Counted from the first letter of the stretch, positions 50,301 to 61,149 are shown. The stretch: 64,000 nt of DNA from Epiperipatus broadwayi (GCA_028023455.1 JAQFVV010012418.1:9865279-9929278), one strand, 5' to 3'. A program made the numbers and translations. The notes: a model not told the origin generated them from the sequence alone.

Positions 50301-51252
50301 CACCTGTGTCTCTTTTTACACGGACTTATTTAACACGATTTTGAAGTTACGCGATCCCATGTTTCACCGGAAGTCGAACTCCGATAATGCGCTATTACTT
50401 TAAATAATAAATTTCGTGTATATTGAAAGTAATAGCACATTATTGGAATTCGACTTTCATCTTAGTAATTTCAATATTTTCAGTGCTTTATAATAGTAAG
50501 AATTTATGCAATAATGAAATTAAAATCACGATTTCCACATTTTATGTATACACACATTAAATTTTACAAGATTATAATGTAAATTTGTTCAAACATTGTG
50601 CGTGTTAATTTTGCATTTTAAATCACATTCTGTTTTTACTTTTTAAAAAAGAATATAATCAATTATTAATCATTTAGTGTCCGCAAGTTTATTTTTAATC
50701 AGTAATAGCAGTGAGCACAATTAAAATTGAAAATTAAAAAATTAAAGACAAAATAAGAATTTAATTTTTAGTTGTTAGATTAATTACTAATTACGTTGTC
50801 ACCAGAAAACCATTAACAACATGAGAGTGACATTGGCGCTAGTTGTATTTTTTCATGTGAAGAATCTGATTTTTTTACGAGTTTGCAAACGAACCTGTTT
50901 ATCGGCAAATAGCGATAATAATTAAAACGTGTATAAAAAATGTAAATTACTGTAAATTATGCATAAAAATATATTGTTTTGAATAAAATTAAATATTATA
51001 GTTAAAAAAGGTTTATCTTGTATCAATTTTTTTCAAATTTGAAATTTTTTATTAATCATATTTTATTTCCTTTTTTTTTTTTTTGCACGAATTTTAAAGT
51101 AATTTTACATTGGTGCTTTGCTTTTATGCGATTTTTGAAAAATCTCAGTCTGTATCCCCCTTTTTTCAAGGTAGTTATGTCTACTTTTGCGCGATTTCGT
51201 TTGCGCGTGTTTTCTGAGGAACCTATCTATCGCATAAAATGAGACCCAGGTG
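50301..51252. mobile_element. Pogo/Tigger-like non-autonomous DNA transposon
   Basis: The left end is CACCTGTGTCTCTTTTTACA and the right end (complement) is CACCTGGGTCTCATTTTATG, about 18 of 22 matching. Both are flanked by TA (50299-50300, 51253-51254), as for Tc1/mariner/pogo insertions. ACGCGA-type motifs near both ends (GTTACGCGATCC, GCGCGATTTCG) recall Tigger ends. A 31-bp-armed inverted repeat (50371-50401 with 50426-50456) sits inside the left end. No transposase frame is recognisable. Confidence 0.65.
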
Positions 51253-51254
51253 TA

Positions 51255-52268
51255 CTAGCCTTTATGATGCCATTCAAGCAATATTGATAGTAAATACAAG
51301 TAGGTATATGGAATAAATCAGATTTTAATTTAATAGCACTTCTATTAAATAACCATCATGGTCACAGTGTATCATTTTAGTTCATCATCTTTACCAATAA
51401 GCATAATGTCCAAGCTATTTATTCAGCTCTATGGAACATTACAATGTCAACATACAGAAAATAACACTACCATGAACAAATACAAGTTATAGGGCTAAGT
51501 TATCTATACTTGCACAATAATCTCTATTGTCTATACTTATTCCGATATAAACAAATCCTACCTAAAAGTATTATCGTGGTTCTATTTAGCTTAATACCAA
51601 ACTTACATCACTAAACCTATTCTTACATTCTTATAATAATAAATAAATTCATGTCTGAAATAACCATCTAACCTATCGATAAGAAAAGATTATTTTATCC
51701 ATTAGTAACTTTACACATAAATACAAACAATCAGTATCGATATCCCGGTTTATTATTTTTGACCACTTAAAATAAACATTAAATTATATTATAATAGAAT
51801 CATATACTTATATTTCCCTTACATTAAAATGTACTTATAATATTATTGAAAGTATGCATATTCTTTAACATGAATAAACAAATTATAAACTATGTGTACG
51901 TATTGTGTTTTTCATAATCATTTCATACATCTACACTAAAATATACAATAATAAAATACATAAGAAAATGATCAATACTTTTATAATTGTTACCATCAAT
52001 AATATGTATTCCTTGTCAATTATGCCATTAATATCTCTGGATCATGAACTAAATAAAACATTATTTAAATATCACTCATTCCATATCATACTTTAGAATA
52101 TTAAACTTTTTTTAAAAAATTATTAAAGACTTTTTTTTTTATAATAACTAATTTCTAGGTTAGTAAATAATTTAATGTTTTTATGTTTCTACCCTACTTC
52201 TATTTTAAACATTATGAAAAGTTAGTAAAAATAAAATTTAAAAGTTCATATTTACAAAAAACTCTGAC
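51255..52268. other. AT-rich spacer, possibly body of decayed minus-strand LINE
   Basis: No frame assigned. The order of some words resembles 5700-6300 (see the 3836-7240 entry). Confidence 0.35.
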
Positions 52269-53077
52269 AACGTTCTTTATGGAAATGCCCTTTCCTTCTG
52301 CAGCATTTGTTGACAAAAACATCTTCCTTTAATGCAAACAAAACTACACATGCTCTGATAATCTCTCTTTTATGACATGTCCGACGATTCTTTTAAGAAT
52401 AAAGAAAATAAACAAAAGTAAGTCGACTTGTAAAATATTTTAATTGCAATATAAATAGTTCTGAGTTCTTCTTTTATTTCCAACAGTAATTATTAAATGC
52501 ATTTTTAATCCTCTATTACGACATATCTTTTCTAAAACTTTACTTTTTTCAGTTAAATTTCCCATAAGTCAATGTTCTTGAGTACAACACGATGTCTGAT
52601 AGTATGTATTATTGTAGTTTTAAATATTCTTATAAATATTTTTCCAAATATATTCTGTATGTTCCGCATACAGCACTATTATTTCCAAAATTTTCCCAAT
52701 GTAATATCAATTATTATGCTAATAATCTTCATTTTTTTCAACTTTTTTAAAACTTATATTTTTTCAAAATCAATTTCAATATTTCTTTACAAAGAAATAT
52801 TTTAACGTCTTAAATAATGGTTATTTCACATTAACAGTTTTTTTTTTTTTTTAAAAAAACTATTCTACTTTAAAAAAAAAACTTTTAGAATAAAAATTTC
52901 ATATTTTCCTTTCCATCTCTGATGAGCATATCTGAATTTTTCCTGTGAAGTTCTGTCTATTAAATTGACTATTACGTTAGCATGAATGCTTAACATAGGC
53001 CAAATTATATGCCTAGTAAAACAATAATAATTTGATATTTTTTTACATAAATTTAAGTTCACTGATAACTCCTCCAT
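52269..53077 (-). pseudogene. Decayed LINE ORF1-like sequence with zinc-knuckle remnant
   Basis: The minus-strand frame starts at 53077 (MEELSVNLNLCKKISN) and includes FTRHIIWPMLSIHANVIVNL and FRYAHQRWKGK, then stops at 52865. Farther on in another frame (52380-52269) it reads RTCHKREII and KCCRRKGHFHKERC, resembling degenerate CCHC knuckles. This order (N-terminal domain, then Cys/His knuckle) is that of ORF1 proteins of Tx1/L1-type LINEs that bind the element RNA. The assignment rests on weak motifs. The region lies upstream of and opposite to the Tx1-like fragment at 54252. Confidence 0.35.
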
Positions 53078-54225
53078 GTCTAAGTTGATGGTAAATTGAA
53101 TAAAAACAGATCAGCTAGCAAGGAATTATTTAATTTTAGCCACTCATTTCCATATCACGATTTAATAATAATAAATGACTGTACTTTTAGAATTTTACAA
53201 AATGATAAAATTGACTATTATAATATACTTAATTACTTTACTGAAGTTGTAGAAATACTGACGACGGTATAACAGTATATCGGTATAATGTGATAACAGT
53301 AACCTGGATTTCCCTGCACAGCTGATTTATACCTCCCAAATTACACGTTTTCATTGGTCAATTTCAACAATACTTACTTAACAAGCCTGGGCAACGAATG
53401 CCAAATTAAAGTTAAAACTAATAATAATTTATTAAATATTTATTTTTATTATATTATTCAATTCTTAATTAATTTTCACATTTTATTTACACTTAAAAAA
53501 TACTTTAAAATGACTTTTAAATGTCACATTTCAATATTTATTACCATTTCTACCTTTATTTTAAACCTAACGTATTTATTTTCAACACAAAACATAAATC
53601 TAATTTCATCTATTATATTTATTTTTAAAAACCTAATCTAATATTTATAACAGATAACATTATTTTCAAAAACAGGTGTGAATATTATACGTCATGTGAT
53701 TTATAAAAAATAAATGAGACGCTAGTAATTTAAATGAAACTAAATAAATAATTTAATTTATAAAATATTTCATAAATCAATATTATAGCACAATTTTAAA
53801 ATAATTATTTTAATATTATAAAATCGAATATACACTTCTCTCCCTACATTATTACTTCTAATTAAAGGATTTTTAATAATAACTACTAAATATAATTATT
53901 ATTATTAAATAACCTATTTGTTTAATTTTAATGCATTACTTTTAAAATTTACTTTCATCATTTATTTATAAGACTTATTAAATCCGTATGTATTATGGCC
54001 AGTTTTTCCAACCATACAATCTTATAATGATTTTTTAATTAACTGTTTTCTTACAAATATCAACATAATACTATACATCAATTATTTTACTTGCCTTAAC
54101 TAAATTATTCAAAGATCATCAACATATAACATACATCATCTCTTACTTAACTTTAAAATTTAAAATTTTCCAGTAAATTATTAGAAATAATCCATTCTAA
54201 CCTAAACAAAAGGGTACAATATATA
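53078..54225 (-). repeat. Old dispersed repeat, LINE-like leader, copy 2
   Basis: Collinear with 7441-8715 through ATTGGTCAATT, TATGGCCAG..CAACCATA and AAAAGGGYACAATATAT landmarks. It would be the 5' leader of the minus-strand element whose ORF1-like frame starts at 53077. A 95-codon plus-strand frame inside is I/F/N-rich and probably chance. Confidence 0.4.
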
Positions 54226-54251
54226 TATATGCAGTAAATCTTTTATCATCC

Positions 54252-54659
54252 TTGCATATATTGTTTTACCACATCTATATATGTAAAAGGCAAGAAGAGT
54301 CGTTCAAGCATATAATATATTCATGCCCTGGGCTCAATAAAATAAATTTAGCCATATACCAAAACTTAAGGTTGAATTACTACAAAATCATGTCTATAAA
54401 AGAAACCTTACAAACTAAACAGTTCCCTATTATTAAACTGTCAATCTTTACTACACATGCTATATGGAATGTCAGATGTAAGGTAATGTTCACAGTGCCT
54501 GTCCCTGAACCAGTAAGTCTATTCATGAAAATTATTAGGAAAGTAAAAAACAGAAACTTCATCATACCATCAAAACTCATGTACAATGAAACATGGAATT
54601 TACTTAATATACCAGATCCACCAATCATTAGTAGGTTTGATTGGGCAAAAGATGATTAA
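54252..54659 (+). pseudogene. Tx1/L1-type LINE ORF2 C-terminus
   Basis: The 135-codon frame contains CKRQEESFKHIIYSCPG, matching the zinc-binding C-terminal motif (C-x-x-C...E...H....C) of Tx1/L1-like ORF2 proteins with one Cys missing. Then come FPIIKLSIFTTHAIWNVRCK and VSLFMKIIRKVKNR. This domain follows the reverse transcriptase and is thought to help RNA or target binding. Everything upstream (endonuclease, RT) is absent: the frame begins just after a TA tract. About 170 bases of 3' UTR with an AATAAA-like CAAATAAAAAAA near 54820 follow. It could form one 5'-inverted insertion with the minus-strand repeat to its left. Confidence 0.55.
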
Positions 54660-56862
54660 TAGATACATTGTGCATCAATCCTAATAGGTGACTAAAAAAA
54701 CTACATCAGTACATTATTATCAATCAGAAGATAATATACAAATGGTTCCAGACTGTTTGAAATATGTAAAACATAATATTTTCTGTATGTTAAAAGTATG
54801 TAAACACACTATTTTTCACAAATAAAAAAAATTCTTTTGAGATTAGTCTGACTTCTTTAATCCCCAAACTGGAAAAATATTAGAAAAGTTTCTATTTTTA
54901 TTGTTTTGCCATATCTGCCATTTATTTTCTTTGATGGGTGAAGGTTTTCCTGTATTGTATATATAAAGTATTTATTTATTTATTTAAAATTGCAGCACAA
55001 AATGTTTCAACATAGTATTGCCATTTTTTTTTTTTTTAAAAAAGGCAAGTGAAAATAAAGTAAAATAAATATTCAACTTCACTAAATTTAAGTAAAAATT
55101 TTATCAGATAATCATTCAAATGGATTTTAATGTTAGAACCCTCCCTCCCCCAAATAAAAATTTCCCAGATATAAAGATGTTCAGAGTCATATATTCTATT
55201 AGCTATTAAGTTTAAAATAAAAATCTATTACTGTTACTTAAAAATAAATACATTAAAAATAAATTAAATCTGTTCTACATATTATTTTTTTATTAATTAA
55301 TTTGTATATTAGCCTTCCCTTCATTATTACTTTTCTCAATATTTTTATGGCAGTTAATTTTATTACAATTTTTATATTTGAATGTTAAATTCTCTGTTAA
55401 AAATGCAAGTAAAGTAACTAGGCAATAGAGCACGATGTAGTATGCAATTACTTGCCCCTCTCTCAATATATGTTATTTAGGAAATGTTTAACACATTCTA
55501 TGAAGATTCATTGAATTATTGCTTCGTATAGTGCAGTTTCAAAAGGCAAATAATATTTTTGACATATATTAGCTGCACAACTCAAAATGTTTACATGTAT
55601 ATGACTGTATATAGTTTATTTCTGATTTTATTTTTAAATTTGTGCAATATCATAAAATTATTTATTGCTAAAGATTTAGACTATCTCTCACTCGTTATAC
55701 ATGTCTTTCAGATGAACCAGAGATTTGAATGCCTTATTTCCGTAATGGTATAATTACTTCAAATAAAATAATTGTATTTAGGTCTGCTATTTTGCCTAAT
55801 TTATTGTTTATAAAAAAAAAAAAACCTTGACTCAAAACAACATAAATACTAGAAAAACTTCATTTATGGAAGAAAGTTATAAGAATTTAATGTTAATAAA
55901 GCAAGATTCTAAAAACAATTGATCTGTTCTTCAGCTTGCTAGCTGTGTTATTGCTGAATATTGTATTTAATGGCACATCTTTATTATATTGCTTGTGTGA
56001 AACAAATGAAAGAAACGTGTTTTCTAAAGCAATGTTTATCATGAATTTGTGCCTGATTTATATGATAGAGGCTCATCCCTGTAACATTATAAAGATTATC
56101 TCAGAGACACTTGAGTTCTTATATTGATTGCTTTCATTGGGAATACATTGCTGAGGAGTAATTACAATAGAAAACTACAAAAAAACCAAAATACTGAAGT
56201 TTTTTAAAAATATATAAGTTCACTGCAGAAGTTAAAAGATATCATTACAAGATGCCAAACATATTAAAGAATTACTATGTGATATATAAAAATACATTTG
56301 TGTTTTGTGTAAGCAAATAGAGGGATTTGAATTTATAAATCACTCTATTTATTTATATAAGAAGTATTCAGTACACTGAATGAATAGGCTAATTACATAT
56401 TTGTGTTTTGTGCATTAATTTGTACAATTATTGCTAAGCTCATCTTGAACTATTTACTCTTTGTCTTTCTATCTTTTTTTTTTATTCTGAAGTAGAATAG
56501 ATATATTCATTTACAAATGATTGATTTCTATTCATAGTTACCTTATTATTGTCTAGGTCAATTAGCCTTTAGTATTCCTCTACAATACTTATTCTTTTAA
56601 GCCATAGTATTTTATAAAGAATATTAAATATTTTTAGTAAATATATCCCTCTGGGATCTAACTTTGTGTTTTCTGTTTTCAGAATTTCTATGTTTGTAAA
56701 GGAAAGACTAATGATACAAAAAAATTGCTTTGCTCACTGATACTTTGTGTTCATTTTGATCAGTGCTTTATGCTTTAAAATTAGGTTAGAAAGTTGAGAA
56801 AAACAACTTTATTCCTCATTACGGAAAACTGTTTTTGTATAATTATTATTAAAAGTTAAACC
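54660..56862. other. AT-rich spacer
   Basis: Apart from the LINE 3' UTR (to about 54835) nothing is assigned. Frames at 55559-55753 and 55936-56127 are short and unsupported. Confidence 0.45.
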
Positions 56863-57013
56863 ATTAAGCATCACATGATCACATTTCCTATACTAGCACA
56901 TTAATTGTTGATAAACAGCAAAACTCTCCATACAGTATTGCCACCTGTGCTAAACAGAGTAATCAATGGATGCCAGAAGGCTTGTGCATAAAATCCATAT
57001 CTAATGCCTACTC

Positions 57014-57072
57014 ATCCAATATCCTCAGACTAGTTTCTGGCTTGTGGCCTTCGTCAGTGAGGAGCTTTGGAT
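57014..57072 (-). ncRNA. Type I hammerhead ribozyme (family 1, best stem I)
   Basis: On the minus strand: outer stem I ATCCAA with TTGGAT; internal loop AGCT opposite ATA; inner stem I CCTCA with TGAGG (five Watson-Crick pairs); core CTGACGA (57057-57051); stem II GGC/GCC with loop CACAA, flanked by an A-A mismatch at the usual G10.1-C11.1 position; GAAAC-TA-GTC. The predicted cut follows GTC, between 57028 and 57027. All catalytic core bases agree with the consensus CUGANGA/GAAA/NUH. The A-A next to stem II is the one non-canonical point and may lower activity. The stem I and II loops are placed for the usual loop-loop contact. Confidence 0.8.
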
Positions 57073-57080
57073 CTGAGTGC

Positions 57081-57120
57081 TCTCAGATCCACAGCTCCTC
57101 ACTGATGAAGGCCACAAGCT
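57081..57120 (+). ncRNA. Truncated hammerhead at palindrome centre
   Basis: It has ATCCACAGCTCCTCA-CTGATGA and half of stem II, ending at CACAAGCT, then restarts as the full copy. It cannot fold as a ribozyme alone. Confidence 0.7.
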
Positions 57121-57125
57121 CTCAG

Positions 57126-57184
57126 ATCCAAAGCTCCTCACTGACGAAGGCCACAAGCCAGAAACTAGTCTGGGGATATTGGAT
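57126..57184 (+). ncRNA. Type I hammerhead ribozyme (5' of the 456-nt monomer)
   Basis: It has the same fold as the minus copy at 57014-57072: ATCCAA/TTGGAT outer stem I, CCTCA/TGGGG inner stem I (one G-U), CTGACGA (57141-57147), stem II GGC-CACAA-GCC, GAAAC-TA-GTC. The predicted cut is between 57170 and 57171. Core bases are intact, with the same A-A beside stem II. Cleavage here defines the 5' end of the monomer RNA. Confidence 0.8.
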
Positions 57185-57626
57185 GAGTAGGCATTAGATA
57201 GGGATTTTATGCACAAGCCTTCTGGCATCCATTGATTACTCTGTTTAGCACAGGTGGCAATACTGTATGGAGAGTTTTGCTCTGTTTATCAACAATTAAT
57301 GCGCTAGTATAGGAAATGTGATCATGTGATGCTTAATGGTTTAACACCAATCCTGCCTAATAGGATAGTGGTGGCTATGGTTGTAAAAGAGCCAAAGACA
57401 CCAAAATGTGTGGGTGCTGAATTGAGTTCAGACCTATATGACTATATAAGCTATTGAGCTTAGATTGAAAATATTTTTTGTGTTTTCAATTTCATTCTCA
57501 TAGTTTTGTAGTTAAGTGGAGATAAAAGGTGGTTGCTAGAGAGTTGCATTCGATCCTAAGATCTAGATGCAGTGCTCTCAGATCCAAAGCTCCTCACAGA
57601 CGAAGGCCACAAGCCAGAAACTAGTC
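57171..57626 (+). mobile_element. Retrozyme-like monomer, 456 nt, family 1
   Basis: It is bounded by predicted hammerhead cut sites at 57170/57171 and 57626/57627, the organisation of retrozymes: self-cleavage of a tandem transcript gives monomers that are circularised and later retrotransposed by other machinery. There is no open frame. Body landmarks in order: GATTTTATGCACAAGCC, GGTGGCAATACTGTATGG, GATCATGTGATG, CCAAAGACACCAAAATG, TTGAGTTCAGACCTATATGA, AAGATCTAGATGC. Downstream (57641-57725) the next unit begins and stops after GTTTTGCTCTGTTTA, so the insertion is about one and a bit units long. Transcription signals are not evident. A partner PLE is suggested by the 2- and 10-kb loci. Confidence 0.75.
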
Positions 57627-57640
57627 TGGGGATATTGGAT
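57582..57640 (+). ncRNA. Hammerhead ribozyme with core mutation (3' of the monomer)
   Basis: Identical in layout to 57126-57184, with CCTCA/TGGGG and GAAAC-TA-GTC. The core, however, reads CAGACGA (57597-57603): U4 has changed to A, which should disable cleavage. The predicted ancestral cut is between 57626 and 57627. Confidence 0.75.
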
Positions 57641-57729
57641 GAGTAGGCATTAGATAGGGATTTTATGCACAAGCCACTCTGTTTAGCACAGATGGCAATA
57701 CTGTATGGAGAGTTTTGCTCTGTTTATTA

Positions 57730-59527
57730 TTAAAAGTCTGAATTTTTTTTTTAAAGTCTAATTTGATGTACTAATGTATGTGTTAAATGATTTGGGATGC
57801 ATTAATGGTTTTTTTTTAATGAATTATATTATAGTTAAGAATCAGGATATGAAAAATAGTGAACATTATATCAATACTTGTTTAGAAAATATAAATTGTT
57901 GGGAAAATTATAGATTAGTATGCTTTGCATTCAAAATAGATCTAGTGTTACTAATGTTTGTTTTTGTAGAAGCAACTGATATTTATCATATATTTAAACT
58001 GTTAGTTTAAATACTAAAGTTTTAAACTGGTCAGATTATTGATCATGAAATTCTCTTGAAGAATTTATTGTGCATATAATGTTCTGACTTAATCTGTGAC
58101 AATAATTGTATTATCAACATTTTAATTAAAGGGAATTATTTGGCATTCTATGCTTAACCAGATGATAGAGTGAATTTTGTGCTTAAGTTAATGATATAAA
58201 TCATTTGAATGACCAAAAAATTGTTTTTACCAATACATGCTTATAAAATAAAAAGGATATTGGAAATAGATTTAATGTCATGTAATTAAATAATAGACGT
58301 GCAACTGTACAAGTAACATATTTTCATTGTCATATTTTTTTATACAAGTGGTATGTAACCTGCGGGCTGCAATCCCTCAAAGAGACATTTTTAAGGATCA
58401 TGGAATTGTCAAGAAATTTTAGTCCAACAATCAAAAAAAAAAAAAGTGTTTTTTTTTGTTTTGTTTAGTAAAAATAAAAAATAAATATAATAATGCATCT
58501 TATTTTTATATTAATTAATCTGATAATATTCCAATTGAGAAATATTATCCATAATATTAAGTAGATAATTCATTTATGTTATTTGTCAGTAATTGCACTT
58601 GTCACCTCCACCATTTAATTTTCACCATTTCCAGATTAAATAAATTAATCCAAATATGTGTGATGAAGTTGCATAGTTGTGTATTGAAAATTGATGAAAA
58701 TACTGTACATTTTATTATATTTATGTAGGTGCATTTTTTAACCATTCTGGTTGTAATTACATATTTTGATTATCACCCTTGCATACTAATAAATGTGTAT
58801 TTGATGTTTTTAATTTAATGAAAAAATGCAATTAGTTGACACTACATATCCCAATATATTGTGCACTGAATTTAAATGATTGACTTATCAGGAATTTTGA
58901 CTGTCAATTGGAAATGAATATTCTGAACTGAAGAAAAAAGGCAATTAAAGTTTTAATAATTCATTTTGTATCAACATATATGAGATTGACTTTTCAAAAT
59001 TAGTCTGCTTTTAAAATGTTATATGATCATGATTACATCCAGAAAATGATTTATAGCTGTTGACCTCTAATTTAACCTCAAATGTACAAGTTTACATTAA
59101 CTATTAAATTTTATTAAATTTATTTAAGTTTTCATTTCATTATTTTTTTTCATGCAGTATATGGAAAATTATATACACCTATAAAATTTGTGACTTATAC
59201 ATGAATGCATTAAACTTATTGTTTTCTTAAATTATGTTTGTTTATATTTCTTAATTAGTCAAAAAATTTAGGGATTGTGTAGAAATCCTATCAAAGAAAA
59301 GGGATCATATGAGTTGGACTAGGCTGTATATCATTTTCTCATATTCTAAACTCCACATCTAAAGTAACTGAAGACAGTAAATAAACAAAAAGAAGAGTGA
59401 CATGGAAGAGAATAATGTATCACTTTTTTATTTGTAAATAAAGAAATTTGATCTTCATGTAATTTTTTTAAAATCATATTTCTATGAGATTTTTCTTTAG
59501 ATAACAAAAGTTAATAGAAAGCGATGC
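57730..59527. other. AT-rich spacer
   Basis: A poly-A/poly-T pair near 58431-58458 may be a retro-tail remnant. No gene recognised; a 78-codon frame at 57774-58010 is unsupported. Confidence 0.45.
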
Positions 59528-60012
59528 ATTAATTATATATTGAACTATTTCTATCATCTAATATATAATACTAAATGTCTTTAGAAAAATTTTAAACTTT
59601 ATTTAAATTTTCCAATTACATTCAACTGTTAGTAATAACATACAGGTAAGTATATTCTCCTCTCTTATGCAGATGTTACTGGTCTAACCAGTGATAGTAC
59701 TAGCATGAGAATTGAATTTGGATCTTTAGTTTCATGAATATTTTAGTTGGTTAGAGAGTTACCTTAATTTCATTATTCATGAATCTAAGGCTCCAGGTTC
59801 AATTCCCATGCTAGTACTATCACTGGTTCATGCCAGCAACATTTGAAGACTAGATGAGAATAATATCACTCGAAGGTATTGTGTTATATACTAATCTTGT
59901 GTTATTACTACTAGATGAATATATTTGGAAAGTTTAAATAAAGTTTAAAATTTTTCTAAAGACATTCAATATCTAAAATTAGATGACAGAAATAGTTCAA
60001 CATATAATTAAT
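59528..60012. mobile_element. MITE family Y, copy 1, 485 bp with terminal inverted repeats
   Basis: The ends ATTAATTATATATTGAACTA and its complement continue inward as ~90-bp arms through CATCTAATAT, GTCTTTAGAAAAATTTTAAA and CTTTATTTAAA. The arms match the smaller copy at 14202-14395. The interior holds a second, nested palindrome with a tRNA-like segment. No coding capacity. Confidence 0.8.
59686..59828. repeat. Nested 53-bp-armed palindrome with tRNA-like sequence
   Basis: The arms 59686-59738 and 59776-59828 are near-complements (shared AACCAGTGATAGTACTAGCA). Between and into the right arm lie TTAGTTGGTTAGAGAG (A-box-like, 59743-59758) and GGTTCAATTCC (59796-59806, a good B box). So a tRNA-derived 3' half is duplicated head to head inside the MITE. 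It is not a functional tRNA: the acceptor and anticodon arms do not fold. Confidence 0.6.
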
Positions 60013-61149
60013 ACTTTTAAAATGTCTTCGTCACAAACATTCAGACAAACAATCAACTAATGCAGTTGTTAACTGCATTATTAAGAATAAGAGTGAAATC
60101 GTACATAATTGACTTAAGTCTGTCCAGCTGATTGCCAAAGCTTTTTAAAAGTTACTAATTTGTGCTTCTTTATATTAGAAACTTTTAGGTAAAAATAAAA
60201 ATATATTATATTGCAGCCTAGCTTGTACTATCTATTGTTATAAGCAGGAAATATGAATTATATTATATGAAATTAACCGAGCAGAGTTAAAAATTTAAAA
60301 TGACTGTTTTAATGATATTATCACATCTCGTAACAAATATAAATAAACTGCAGATGGAAGGGAGTTTGCCATCTTTCATTTGATTATTAATATTTTCCGT
60401 AAAAATTTGATAACCATGCCTGCATGATATGTCCACAGGGAAGTAAATTTCAATATAGAAACATTTTTTTTTATTATTTTAACTAAATTTATTTGAGTGA
60501 TAAAAAATTGAAAAAAAAAAAGAGACCATGATGACATTTTATGATGGATGAGTGATTATTTACTCTGACGTAGCTTTAATAATAAAAGTTAATTTTCCCA
60601 ATTTTGATATACAGTATTTTTTTTTTTTTTTAAAAAAACTTTTTCTTGTTTGTTTCAGTAAAGAACTATTTTACCAGATTATGATGAATGACTTTGGAAA
60701 TTTTGGATATCTTAAATTAACGGTTAGTTATTTTTTTTGTTTACTTACTTCAATTCTTAACAAAGTATATATATTTGACCTATCTGTTTTCATAACTTGA
60801 TTTTTCAATAAAAGAATTTGTTTACTCGTTACTTTGTAAGTTTGTTTAAGATTATATAAAGCATTTCTGAGACTGACATTTATTGTATTAGTATTATAGA
60901 CTAGTCATCCATCATTACTTTGATGAAAACTGCAAAAACAATTTGTGAAAGTGATTTGTATTGGATCTAAAAATAATCAACTGTTTTTTTTTTTTTAATG
61001 TTTCTTTCTATATATCATTTTTATTAAAAAAAAAACAACAACAACTATATATATAATGCTGTAAAATATACTTTGAAAGGCTATGCTTGTAATCTATGTG
61101 TTCTAGTATTTATTGTTTGATTGTAAAACAAATATATATATAAATAATC
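60013..61149. other. AT-rich spacer
   Basis: Only poly-A/T runs and a short (AAC)n near 61035. Confidence 0.5.

Larger units (their letters stand above)
56863..57345. repeat. Large palindrome of two hammerhead-element ends (arms ~220 bp)
   Basis: The left arm (56863-57080) and right arm (57121-57345) are near-identical reverse complements, from TTAAACCATTAAGCATCAC through the ribozyme to CTCAGATCCAAAGC. The 40-bp centre (57081-57120) is a third, truncated plus-strand ribozyme start (CTCACTGATGAAGGCCACAA). The match across 220 bp, with only a handful of differences, implies a recent event. Confidence 0.9.

Noticed and set aside
52915-52935. CTGATGA near 52923 as a hammerhead
   Set aside because: No GAAA motif or stem II follows; chance occurrence.
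53256-53300. CTGACGA followed by CGGTATAACAG as a hammerhead
   Set aside because: No GAAAC in range and no stem I; chance.
56970-57228. Near-identical 67-75 codon frames on both strands
   Set aside because: They are a by-product of the 220-bp palindrome of hammerhead elements, not proteins.
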